64,000 bases of DNA from Sutcliffiella sp. FSL R7-0096. GTDB taxonomy: Bacteria; Bacillota; Bacilli; Bacillales; Bacillaceae_I. Location: assembly GCF_038595065.1 (NCBI RefSeq), contig NZ_CP152003.1, forward strand, positions 1,840,001 to 1,904,000. The letters run 5' to 3'. The notes under the pieces are model-generated. The model saw only the letters and a program-made list of their open reading frames with translations. It searched no databases and was not told where the DNA came from. The position numbers and the translations under genes are program-made. Below are positions 38,568-46,138 of the stretch, one piece after another. Positions within the stretch are counted from its first letter, which is position 1. Every line of letters begins with the position of its first letter.

Positions 38568-39710
38568 TCACTTTTTTAGTTGTTTGAGGGGGTAGAAGGT
38601 ACCTCTCCAGATGATGCCGCCTCTATAGAGGGTAAGGATGGTTGCTCGTGCAATGCTATAGATGAAAAGTAATACAGTAACTGGGAAAACGGTCAAATAG
38701 ATATTTGCCCCCTTTGCCATTTTGTTTGCTGTTTCATTGTAGGCTAGGAATAACATCAAGATACTCAAAGCAAAGGTTAGTCGAGTGGTACCCGTTGTTG
38801 CGAACGAGCCTATAAATGGGAAGAGTTGCGATAGGAATAAGCCACTAATGGCAAACAGCACCATGAAGTAGCTATAAAAGAGCCCTGCAAACGTGTTTTT
38901 TTCCAATCCTATAAGTGCAGAACGTAGGTTAGGATACCATTCCACCTGCAAATGATTCAGTGCGAGAGCCAAGTGTTGCTTCTTCCCGGCTTGTTTGATC
39001 ATGCTGCCAAGCATCAAATCATCATCTGGTCTCATTTTTATGTTTTTATGTGTTCCTATTTCCTCATAGACAGTTCTAGATAGAAGGTTGAAGGCGCCAA
39101 TTCCAATCGCGGACTTACTACTTGGGTCATTGGCTTTCCACGGTCTTTTAAAAAAACCAAAACCGAAAAGGAAGAACGAAATAAAAGCATTTGTCCAGAA
39201 ACTGCTTCCTTTAAGATTAGGAGCAAGAGTCAAATGGTCAAGCTCATTTTGCTGAAAGTATGTAATCGCCTTTGAGATGGTATCTTTTTGAAATAAAATG
39301 TCTGCATCAGTAAAAAGGATATACTCTCCCTTGCTTTGAAGGAATCCCTCATACAAAGCATGGTTTTTCCCAAGCCATCCTTCTTTAAGCTGTTTTATAT
39401 GAATCACTTTCATTCTGGATGCTGTATGAGCTAAATGGTTGAGAATGTCACCAGTCTGATCTATGGAACGGTCATTAACCACGATCCATTCTATATTGGA
39501 ATAGGTCTGTTGAAATTGTGATAAGAGGCTAGCTTCAATGTGTGCTTCTTCATCTTTGGCCGTAACAATGATGGAAAGAAGGGGGCCGTTACTTTTTGAG
39601 CGACCATCTTCTTGGACATTTTCCAGTTTTGTTATTTTTCCCATACCTTGCTTGGCATCCAGCCATACAGCAAACCAGAAGAGAAAGGTGAATACCGCTA
39701 AATAGAGCAT
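38568..39710 (-). CDS. Family 2 glycosyltransferase, membrane-bound, 380 aa
   Basis: A GT-A fold transferase with one N-terminal and several C-terminal membrane segments. The catalytic domain begins LLSIIVTAKDEEAHI, with VVNDRSIDQT, the metal-binding TDADILF (DxD), and MRPDDDLMLG as the acceptor-side acidic motif. The layout is like CrtQ/HpnB-type enzymes that glycosylate carotenoid or hopanoid lipids, but the acceptor cannot be decided. Two ATG codons are adjacent; GGAGG is spaced best for the second (39710). The stop codon lies inside the duplicated terminator at 38551-38573. No pathway neighbours. Confidence 0.85.
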   Translation of the reverse strand: MLYLAVFTFLFWFAVWLDAKQGMGKITKLENVQEDGRSKSNGPLLSIIVTAKDEEAHIEASLLSQFQQTYSNIEWIVVNDRSIDQTGDILNHLAHTASRMKVIHIKQLKEGWLGKNHALYEGFLQSKGEYILFTDADILFQKDTISKAITYFQQNELDHLTLAPNLKGSSFWTNAFISFFLFGFGFFKRPWKANDPSSKSAIGIGAFNLLSRTVYEEIGTHKNIKMRPDDDLMLGSMIKQAGKKQHLALALNHLQVEWYPNLRSALIGLEKNTFAGLFYSYFMVLFAISGLFLSQLFPFIGSFATTGTTRLTFALSILMLFLAYNETANKMAKGANIYLTVFPVTVLLFIYSIARATILTLYRGGIIWRGTFYPLKQLKK

Positions 39711-39783
39711 CATGGTCCCTCCAGTACTTGATTACTGTATTGTACCAAATGAAACATAGAAAAAGCACATGAAGGGGTGCTTT

Positions 39784-40224
39784 CAGACTGTTGATAAACT
39801 ATAAACTAGTTAGGTTATCTGTTGGAAGAGTTGATCTTCGTTGCAGGAACTTCGCTTTCGCGGGCAGTCCGGAAGCCCCCTCGGGCTACGCCGTGGCCAC
39901 TGAAAAAGTAATGAACTTTATTAATCTGGTTAACACCGCTGTTGATTTCCGCAAACGGCTTCGCTTATCCAGAGGGCGACCGTGAGCCTCCACAGGCTAC
40001 GCCCTGCGGGGTCTCAAGATTGTCGCTATCCCCCCGCAGGAGTCTTCGCCTATTGCTCCAATCAACAGCTAGAAACCAAAAAAAATGATAAGTTATTAGG
40101 TTTATCAGTGGCCTTGGCTATGCCCTGCGGGGTCTTCCATGTCCTTTTCTCCCGCAGGAGTCTTCGCTCCTTCCACTGCGATCAACTAGAGAATTTCATT
40201 ATTTTAAGATTTGTCTACAAACTG
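39784..40224. mobile_element. Terminator-targeting repeat element, copy 2, carrying a nested element
   Basis: Outer element ends CAGACTGTTGATAAAC and GATTTGTCTACAAACTG. It lies between two copies of an AAAGCAC..GTGCTTTC hairpin (39762-39786 and 40225-40248), the terminator of the minus-strand zagA gene. The far copy keeps TTTTTC on the minus strand, the near copy has lost it. A second element splits it at 39897-40111. Without that insert it would be near 210 bp and closely match copies 3 and 5. Confidence 0.85.
39897..40111. mobile_element. Nested palindromic element, family II (215 bp)
   Basis: Ends CCACTGAAAAAGTA and, inverted, CCACTGATAAACCT; inner CTGTTGATT / AATCAACAG. It sits in the GGGCTACGCCC hairpin of its host element, which is present on both sides (GGGCTACGCC left, GGCTATGCCC right), so the target hairpin was duplicated. 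Confidence 0.78.
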
Positions 40225-40251
40225 AAAGCACCTGAGAGGTGCTTTCAGAAC

Positions 40252-41460
40252 TCAACTCGTTTGCTTATTTACCGTCCATGGGAATGGATCCGGTAGAGCA
40301 GACCAATCTTGATCGAATTCTTCAGGAGTCAATAAACAGCTGTCCAACTCTCTTGTCAGTTCCCCGCGGTCCATATCTACTCCTATTAGTACAAGCTTTG
40401 TCATCCTATCCCCAAATTCAGGGTCCCACTCCTGCATCAAATGCGGGTTTTCCTTTATCACTGCCTCTTGTTCCAATTTAGGAAGGGAGGCTACCCAATA
40501 GGAAACAGGTTGTAGTTGAACGGATGGACCTGCTTGGGAAAAAAGAAGCGCAACATTGTTTCTAGTGGCACACCAAACGATCCCTTTGGCTCGGACCACC
40601 TCCTCAGGAAGGGCCGCATACCATTCACTGAATCGCTCGGAATGGAAGGGGAGCCTGCGTTGATAAACAAAGGAGGAGATTCCATACTCTTCTGTCTCTG
40701 GTGTATGTTGTTGGTGACCAGCTTGAAGCTCCTTCAACCAACCTGCAGATGCGCTTGCTTTATCGAAATCAAATTTTCCTGTGTTCAATATAGAAGAAGG
40801 GGAGACATTAGAATTGGTCGTTCTAATAATAGTTGCCTCTGGTTGGAGTGTTCTTAGTACTTTTTCCAGCTTTTCTAGCTCTTCTTTTGAAACAAGATCA
40901 CATTTGTTTAAGATTAAGACATCACAAAATTCAATCTGGTCGATTAACAAATCAGCAATTTCTCTTGTATCTTCCTCACTCATTGCTTCCTTTCTGTCAA
41001 GAAGACTGTCACCTGATTCGAAATCGTGCCAGAAACGATAGGCATCCACTACAGTAACCATCGTATCAAGTCTACAAAACTTGGTTAAATCAATGCCAAG
41101 CTCTTCATCTATATAAGAAAAAGTCTGGGCAACAGGAACTGGCTCACTTATCCCTGTCGATTCAATAAGAATATAATCAATATCTCCCGAAGTAACCAGT
41201 TTTTCTACTTCTACAAGTAAATCTTCTCGAAGCGTACAGCATATGCAACCGTTTGACATTTCCACAAGTTTCTCATCTGTTCGAGAAAGGCTTCCGCCCT
41301 GCTTCACCAAGCCAGCATCAATGTTCACTTCGCTCATGTCATTAACGATTACCGCTACTTTCAATCCATCTCTATTATGTAGTACATGATTCAAGAGTGT
41401 CGTTTTCCCAGCTCCTAAATAACCGCTTAGGACAGTGACGGGTATCTTTTTTATCGTCAT
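40252..41460 (-). CDS. zagA: Zur-regulated COG0523 GTPase, zinc metallochaperone, 402 aa
   Basis: A CobW/COG0523 P-loop GTPase that is thought to deliver zinc to client enzymes in zinc starvation. Walker A GYLGAGKTT is at 13-21, the metal motif GCICC (CxCC) at 71-75, ESTGISEP at about 100 and NKCD near 198; the C-terminal CobW_C domain follows. B. subtilis ZagA (YciC) has the same length and the same Zur control. AAGGAG lies eight bases before the ATG, and a near-perfect Zur box is 22 bp upstream. Its own terminator has been duplicated by a mobile repeat. The call as ZagA rests on family plus Zur site. Confidence 0.9.
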   Translation of the reverse strand: MTIKKIPVTVLSGYLGAGKTTLLNHVLHNRDGLKVAVIVNDMSEVNIDAGLVKQGGSLSRTDEKLVEMSNGCICCTLREDLLVEVEKLVTSGDIDYILIESTGISEPVPVAQTFSYIDEELGIDLTKFCRLDTMVTVVDAYRFWHDFESGDSLLDRKEAMSEEDTREIADLLIDQIEFCDVLILNKCDLVSKEELEKLEKVLRTLQPEATIIRTTNSNVSPSSILNTGKFDFDKASASAGWLKELQAGHQQHTPETEEYGISSFVYQRRLPFHSERFSEWYAALPEEVVRAKGIVWCATRNNVALLFSQAGPSVQLQPVSYWVASLPKLEQEAVIKENPHLMQEWDPEFGDRMTKLVLIGVDMDRGELTRELDSCLLTPEEFDQDWSALPDPFPWTVNKQTS

Positions 41461-41481
41461 ATTTTAATCTCCTTCAATTAT

Positions 41482-41502
41482 AAATAGTAATGATTACGAT
41501 TT
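41482..41502. promoter_or_regulatory. Zur box
   Basis: AAATaGTAAT-G-ATTACGATTT, 20 of 21 positions of the B. subtilis Zur consensus (AAATCGTAAT-N-ATTACGATTT), directly upstream of zagA on the minus strand. Confidence 0.92.
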
Positions 41503-41574
41503 ATATAGTAACTTAGAAAAGTAACGGTGTAAAGATAATTACATGCAATTATTTAATATGGTAGAATAAGGGAA

Positions 41575-41790
41575 ATGCCTGAAAGGGCTGAGATCATCAT
41601 GATTTGGATATTTTTCATTAGTTTTACAGTGCTTGTGGCAATTTTCTTCTATTTTCTAAATCTATCTTTAAAAAAGCATCACGAAATTTATGGCAGCAAA
41701 TTCGTTCGTCCTTCTATGTGTGTGTCATGTGGTAGGGAATACTTTAATAGTTCTTCTAATTTCTGTGATGGTTGCAAAAAAAGAGAATAA
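41575..41790 (+). CDS. Small membrane protein with a C-terminal zinc ribbon, 71 aa
   Basis: One strong membrane segment (about residues 9-30) is followed by a basic stretch and a C-terminal Cys pattern C-x2-C-x12-C-x2-C (MCVSCGREYFNSSSNFCDGC), which should bind zinc. The function is unknown; it faces zagA across an intergenic region that holds the Zur box, so divergent zinc control is possible but untested. Starts at 41575 (AAGGG too close) or 41599 (MIWIFF) are both possible. A terminator follows immediately. Confidence 0.65.
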   Translation: MPERAEIIMIWIFFISFTVLVAIFFYFLNLSLKKHHEIYGSKFVRPSMCVSCGREYFNSSSNFCDGCKKRE

Positions 41791-41797
41791 GCAAAAG

Positions 41798-41829
41798 AGG
41801 TGATTCTAAATTTAGAGTCATCTTTTTTT
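41798..41829 (+). terminator. Terminator after the zinc-ribbon gene
   Basis: 13-bp imperfect stem AGGTGATTCTAAA / TTTAGAGTCATCT and a run of T. It rules out starts of the SpoIIP-like gene before 41830. Confidence 0.85.
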
Positions 41830-41855
41830 ATAAGAACCTTCTACTTTCTATTAAT

Positions 41856-43040
41856 ATGGCATATTCATTAGATAGAAAGGAGGGGGGAAAGATAGAATCT
41901 ACCAACCGAACCGGATTTTTTCTATTTATCAATAACACCGTACTTTTCATGATTATTTTATTTGTGGTCTCCTCCATCATTACAACGGTCCTTTCCACTA
42001 GACTTTCCTCTGAGTATATCGGGAACATTTTAAGAAATGTACAGTCAACAGAATTGTATTTGACCATCATTCAAAGTCAAAATCACTATATGACCGGCAA
42101 GGATGTCGAGGTTCCAAAACTTCCAATCATGGAATTCTCATTTGAACTGGCAACCAATTTAAAGCCGTATGATATCAGAAGTTTTCTAGGAAACGAGATT
42201 CCCGGATTCTATGCCTATGACACACAGTTTTATGTAGCTGGAAGAGGAACCGACTATACCGATATCCCATTTGAATCCGTCGCACCGATGGAAGTGCTTC
42301 TAAAAGAACGGGAAATTGCAGAGGAGATGCTTTTGGCTGATGAGAAAGAGGACGAGCCGACCCCTGCCCCGGAAAAGTCGATGGATGAGACGATTGTGCA
42401 TATCTATCAATCCCATAGTTGGGAATCTTATTTGCCACTATTGAGGGATGTCAGTGAACCGGATGATGCAACAAGCAATAATCCGGAGGCCAATGTTATA
42501 GCAGTAGGAAAAATGCTGAAAAACGAACTTGCTGACAAAGGAATTAAAGCAAACCATGATACCAGGAATGTCCCAAAGGACCTTGCTGCAAGAGGGTGGA
42601 ATTATAACCACTCCTATCAATATTCCAGAGAAACAATAGAAGCAGCAATGATGTTTAATAGTGATGTTAAATACTTGATTGATATTCATCGGGACGCCGC
42701 TCGAAAAGACAAAACAACTGCGGAAATTGGAGGGAAAAAATATGCAAGACTTATGTTTGTAGTGGGGACTGCCCATAAAAACTACGAAAAAAATCTAGAA
42801 TTTGCTGAACGAATTTATCATGCTATTGAGAAAAAGTATCCTGGTCTGAGTATAGGAGTCATCCCTAAAGGGAAATCAACAGGGAACGGCTTGTACAATC
42901 AAGATTTATCAAACCGGGCCATCCTCTTGGAAGTTGGTGGGGTGGATAATAACTTGGAAGAGGCGCGTAACTCCATTAAGGCATTTGCAGATATCTACAG
43001 TGAAATTGTCTGGGAAGAAAGGGAAGCGGGAGAGTTTTGA
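41856..43040 (+). CDS. SpoIIP-family sporulation cell-wall hydrolase, about 382-394 aa
   Basis: SpoIIP is an amidase and endopeptidase that, with SpoIID and SpoIIM, thins septal peptidoglycan so the mother cell can engulf the forespore. A membrane segment near the N-terminus (FFLFINNTVLFMIILFVVSS) anchors it; the catalytic domain shows VHIYQSHSWESYLP, YLIDIHRDA and LEVGGVDNN. It is not beside gpr as in B. subtilis, so it may be a paralogue. The start is a puzzle: ATG 41856 lacks a binding site, while AGGAGGGGGG (41878-41887) sits just before an in-frame ATA at 41892, which would be a rare start codon. Confidence 0.88.
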   Translation: MAYSLDRKEGGKIESTNRTGFFLFINNTVLFMIILFVVSSIITTVLSTRLSSEYIGNILRNVQSTELYLTIIQSQNHYMTGKDVEVPKLPIMEFSFELATNLKPYDIRSFLGNEIPGFYAYDTQFYVAGRGTDYTDIPFESVAPMEVLLKEREIAEEMLLADEKEDEPTPAPEKSMDETIVHIYQSHSWESYLPLLRDVSEPDDATSNNPEANVIAVGKMLKNELADKGIKANHDTRNVPKDLAARGWNYNHSYQYSRETIEAAMMFNSDVKYLIDIHRDAARKDKTTAEIGGKKYARLMFVVGTAHKNYEKNLEFAERIYHAIEKKYPGLSIGVIPKGKSTGNGLYNQDLSNRAILLEVGGVDNNLEEARNSIKAFADIYSEIVWEEREAGEF

Positions 43041-43047
43041 TGAGGGA

Positions 43048-43209
43048 GTGAGCGGGATTAAATATACGTTTTTTTGGTTGGTTTTAATGTTTGTAGCTAT
43101 TGTCATTTCGTTTAAATATTTTCACTGGATTGCTACATTGGCTTCTTTTTTGGCAGGGGTTATTGTGATTTCTGTTTCGTTGTTTGAGGATTTTTATATG
43201 GCCAAGTGA
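43048..43209 (+). CDS. Small two-helix membrane protein, 53 aa
   Basis: Directly after the SpoIIP-like gene an open frame encodes two hydrophobic segments (about 7-22 and 27-43) separated by FKYFHW and ending FEDFYMAK. The only usable start is GTG 43048, with GAGGG almost abutting it, so translation may depend on coupling to the gene before it, eight bases upstream. The composition is that of a real membrane peptide rather than chance, but no family is known to me. A role in sporulation would follow only from position. Confidence 0.5.
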   Translation: MSGIKYTFFWLVLMFVAIVISFKYFHWIATLASFLAGVIVISVSLFEDFYMAK

Positions 43210-43274
43210 AGGGAGCAGGATATTATTCTGCTCTTTTTATTGATATGGAGATACATCCTCCATAAAGAAGGCTA

Positions 43275-43400
43275 TTCTACAGGTCAAACTCCATCTTCTA
43301 CCTTTCAACGGAGGACTTCTACATTTCCCGAAGCAACTTCTACATTTCCCAGCCGTACTTCTACCACTTGGGTCCAATGTTCTACAACTTTACCTATTAA
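43275..43400. repeat. Six-unit tandem repeat with exact 21-bp period
   Basis: TTCTAC recurs at 43275, 43296, 43317, 43338, 43359 and 43380, every step exactly 21 bp. The 15 bases between vary; units three and four share TTCTACATTTCCC. No start codon or binding site opens the frame, so it is treated as non-coding. Confidence 0.8.
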
Positions 43401-43503
43401 TTACCTAATTTTAAGATAAGTAGCAGGGGTGTTTGAAAAGGGATTTTGTTATTTTTATAGAAGTATAAAAGGAATAACTTATTAGGAGCTGATTTAAAAA
43501 TGT

Positions 43504-44340
43504 GTGGGATTTTTAACTAAACATGAACAAAGAGATACGCGGATACCAGTAGAGAGGCAGAAGTTGAGGGAAGCTATATACAAGGATCTGGTCCGTGATC
43601 CGAATATTCTCGCTTTCTTCTATGGGGGATCACTCGCAAAGGGAAACGAGGATGTGTATTCTGATTTAGACCTTCGTGTCATAGTAAGAGATGAAGTTTT
43701 CGAAGCTTATCGTTCCAATAAAAAAGAACGCGCCAAAAACTGGGGCGAGGTATTATATCATGAGGACTTCCCATGGGCTCCATATTCCATTGCTCATTAT
43801 CCCTCTTTTATCAAAGTGGATACATTTTGTTACCGTCAGTCTGACTTGCAACCTTCTCCTTATTTGAAGCATCTATTAATTGAACACGATCCTAATGGGA
43901 TTGTCTCTCAGTTAAGGGATGAATCGCAGTCAATAGACTATCAATTTTCACAAGATGAATTTGAAGTGTGGCGAGGAAAATTCTTTGCTTATCTTCACGA
44001 GCTGTATCGCCGTGTCCATCGGGGGGAATATAATTATGCTTTCCAGATGATACATTCCTTAAGCTATTCCATTGTAGTTGGATGGTATGTAGAAATGGGA
44101 GAGGTTCCAAATTCATTTGGCGACTGGTCTAAGGTAGAAGGGCCGAGAAGTCCGTTGAGTGAAGATCGGTTGAACATGTTAACAAAATGGGATGTTGGAA
44201 AGCGTGATGCAGAAAAGTTGTCTCAAATAGCAAGAAGTCAGGTAGAGGAGTTTATCCTGGTCCATCGTGTTCTTGCCGAGCGGATTGGTGTACCTGTAAA
44301 GGATGAGTGGATAAAGGAAATCATAGAAATAGTCCTATGA
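43504..44340 (+). CDS. Nucleotidyltransferase-domain protein, 278 aa
   Basis: The polymerase-beta-like motif is clear: FFYGGSLAKGNEDVYSDLDLRV (G-S-x10-D-x-D, about residues 38-58). The rest is alpha-helical, like aminoglycoside-type or MNT nucleotidyltransferases that carry a helical C-terminal domain. It may transfer a nucleotide to a small molecule, antibiotic or protein. The start is odd: the best-spaced start after AGGAG is ATG 43500, which is in another frame and stops after six codons, whereas GTG 43504 is in frame but 15 bases from the site. A one-base indel is possible. A terminator follows. Confidence 0.75.
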   Translation: MGFLTKHEQRDTRIPVERQKLREAIYKDLVRDPNILAFFYGGSLAKGNEDVYSDLDLRVIVRDEVFEAYRSNKKERAKNWGEVLYHEDFPWAPYSIAHYPSFIKVDTFCYRQSDLQPSPYLKHLLIEHDPNGIVSQLRDESQSIDYQFSQDEFEVWRGKFFAYLHELYRRVHRGEYNYAFQMIHSLSYSIVVGWYVEMGEVPNSFGDWSKVEGPRSPLSEDRLNMLTKWDVGKRDAEKLSQIARSQVEEFILVHRVLAERIGVPVKDEWIKEIIEIVL

Positions 44341-44358
44341 GTAAGGTTGAAAAGTTTA

Positions 44359-44392
44359 AAAAGCAGCATGTGCTAAGGCATGTTGCTTTTCT
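44359..44392 (+). terminator. Terminator after the nucleotidyltransferase gene
   Basis: 12-bp stem AAAAGCAGCATG / CATGTTGCTTTT (one G-U pair), then CTTTT. Confidence 0.82.
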
Positions 44393-44486
44393 TTTGGTTT
44401 GGGGAATAGTATCGGTGAGCAGTTCATTTGCTATCATTTCATGCATTTGTCATAATGCACACTATAGATAAGGGAGAGTGATATCA

Positions 44487-45131
44487 ATGAAAGTTACAGT
44501 AGTAGGAGCTAACGGTCAAATTGGCAAACAACTTGTGCAATTCCTAAAAGAGGAAGATGGATACACCCCTATCGCAATGGTACGAAAAGAAGAGCAAGCA
44601 GATAGTTTTGCAAAAGATGGTATTGAATCGTTCTTGGCTGACTTGGAAGGATCGGTAAATGATCTTGTTAAGGCATTTAGTGGCAGTGATGCAGTTGTAT
44701 TCTCTGCCGGGTCTGGAGGAAGCACAGGATTAGATAAGACGTTATTAATAGATTTGGATGGTGCGGCCAAATCTGTGGAAGCTGCTGAGAAAGCTGGCAT
44801 TTCCCGTTTTGTGATGGTAAGTGCTTTTCAAGCTGACAATCGGGAAAATTGGAATGAAGAGCTTCGTCCCTATTATGTAGCCAAGCATTATGCAGATAAG
44901 ATGTTAATGGCAAGTGGATTGGATTACACAATCGTGCGACCTGGTGGTTTGTTAAATGAATCAGGTACTGGCAAGGTGGAAATTGGGGACAATATAGAAC
45001 CCGGATCTATCGCTAGAGAAGATGTAGCAAAGGTATTGCTTGCAGTACTGGGAGCCAAAAACACGTATGGTACTTCGTTTGACGTGATTGCTGGGGATGA
45101 TAGCATAGCCGATGCTGTGAGCAAGTTATAA
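44487..45131 (+). CDS. NAD(P)-binding atypical SDR (YhfK-like), 214 aa
   Basis: An NmrA/SDR-type Rossmann protein. The dinucleotide motif VVGANGQIGKQLVQFL is at residues 5-20; VVFSAGSGGSTGLDKT and the Y-x3-K in YYVAKHYADKML, then YTIVRPGGLLNE, match the YhfK/YtfG-like group (B. subtilis YhfK has the same length). It probably reduces or senses a small oxidised compound; the substrate is unknown. The frame begins at GTG 44478, but ATG 44487 has the cleaner N-terminus MKVTVVGANG and GGGAG ten bases before it. It is monocistronic with a terminator after it. Confidence 0.85.
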   Translation: MKVTVVGANGQIGKQLVQFLKEEDGYTPIAMVRKEEQADSFAKDGIESFLADLEGSVNDLVKAFSGSDAVVFSAGSGGSTGLDKTLLIDLDGAAKSVEAAEKAGISRFVMVSAFQADNRENWNEELRPYYVAKHYADKMLMASGLDYTIVRPGGLLNESGTGKVEIGDNIEPGSIAREDVAKVLLAVLGAKNTYGTSFDVIAGDDSIADAVSKL

Positions 45132-45144
45132 TATGGTACTTGAG

Positions 45145-45173
45145 ACTGTCTCTATATGTGAGGCAGTTTTTTT
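45145..45173 (+). terminator. Terminator after the SDR gene
   Basis: 8-bp stem ACTGTCTC / GAGGCAGT (one G-U pair), loop TATATGT, then seven T. Confidence 0.88.
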
Positions 45174-45259
45174 ATATCTTTTTTAATAACATGAAACAAA
45201 ATTTACCCTTATTTCGTTATAGTAATTGACAGACTATAACAGATAAGGAAATAAAGATA

Positions 45260-45838
45260 ATGATAACTAAAAAGAAAGTAATTACTCTAGTAAAGTTCGC
45301 GCTTGTTCCCCTAATAATATACCTTAGCATTGTACACTCGTTAATCTATCAATCTGCAAGGCAGGAGCCTCCAGAGGAAGTGGATTATCTGATTGTTTTA
45401 GGTGCTAGAGTGAGAGGGGAAATGATGACAAAGGCCTTATTATTCAGGGTGGAAGCGGCACTGGAATACCTCCGGGAAAATCCGAATACGAAAGTTATTG
45501 CCTCTGGAGGTCAGGGTCCGGGAGAGGATATTACCGAAGCAGAAGCAATGAGAAGATACTTTGTAGCGAATGGTATTGATGAGGACAGGATCCTATTGGA
45601 AGACCGTTCCACCACCACTTTTGAAAACCTTTCATTTTCACAAGAATTGATTGAAGCAGATGCTTCGGTTGCCATTGTTAGCAATGATTTCCATGTATAT
45701 CGAGCTTCCATAATAGGGAAGAGGTTGGGTTTTGCTGAGGTACATACACTTGCCGGTAAGACACCAACGATTGCGATTTTTAAGTTATGGTCACGGGAGT
45801 ATTTTGCTGTGGCGAAAACCTGGTTGGTGGATAAGTAG
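45260..45838 (+). CDS. YdcF/SanA-family (DUF218) membrane protein, 192 aa
   Basis: An N-terminal membrane segment (about 8-28) precedes a DUF218 domain. The family signature YLIVLGARVRGEM, VIASGGQGPGEDITEA (a nucleotide-like binding loop), RSTTTFENLSFS and IVSNDFHVYRASIIGKRLGF is complete. Related SanA, ElyC and YdcF proteins affect envelope integrity and lipid-carrier metabolism in other bacteria; the activity is not known. AAGGAAA lies ahead of the ATG. It is monocistronic and followed by a non-coding repeat region. Confidence 0.87.
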   Translation: MITKKKVITLVKFALVPLIIYLSIVHSLIYQSARQEPPEEVDYLIVLGARVRGEMMTKALLFRVEAALEYLRENPNTKVIASGGQGPGEDITEAEAMRRYFVANGIDEDRILLEDRSTTTFENLSFSQELIEADASVAIVSNDFHVYRASIIGKRLGFAEVHTLAGKTPTIAIFKLWSREYFAVAKTWLVDK

Positions 45839-45873
45839 TGGGCAATGAAACACGGAATGTTGGAGTCCTAGTG

Positions 45874-45955
45874 TCATAGGGCTCCAATGAAGCGCGAAAA
45901 TGCTTAGGGGCGAGTGAAAACGAGTGTCTTAGGGGCAAAATGAAGCGCGAAAATC
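45874..45955. repeat. Imperfect tandem repeat with a period of about 25-29 bp
   Basis: Three units beginning CATAGGGC, CTTAGGGGC and CTTAGGGGC; the first and third share the block AATGAAGCGCGAAAAT exactly. Non-coding spacer between ydcF and the exporter genes. Confidence 0.65.
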
Positions 45956-46063
45956 AAACAACAGAAAAAAGCGGGACTCATAGAGAATCAAGCAACCCTT
46001 CATGCATTAAAATCTTACCTCAATCCCATCAAATCCAAAAACATTAATAGTTCCCTGCTGAAC

Positions 46064-46085
46064 CCTCCGCAAAAGGAGGTTTTTT
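46064..46085 (+). terminator. Terminator before the ThrE-type genes
   Basis: Stem CCTCC / GGAGG, loop GCAAAA, then six T. Confidence 0.75.
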
Positions 46086-46138
46086 CTATCCAGACTTTCC
46101 TATATAATAAGCTGTACTAGAAATAATGAGGTGAAAAT

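Noticed and set aside
43275-43400. CRISPR array
   Set aside because: The conserved block is only six bases and the period 21 bp; no cas genes are in the window.
43263-43404. A peptide-coding reading of the 21-bp array (Phe-Tyr heptads)
   Set aside because: A stop precedes it and no start codon or binding site is present, so it is reported as a DNA repeat only.
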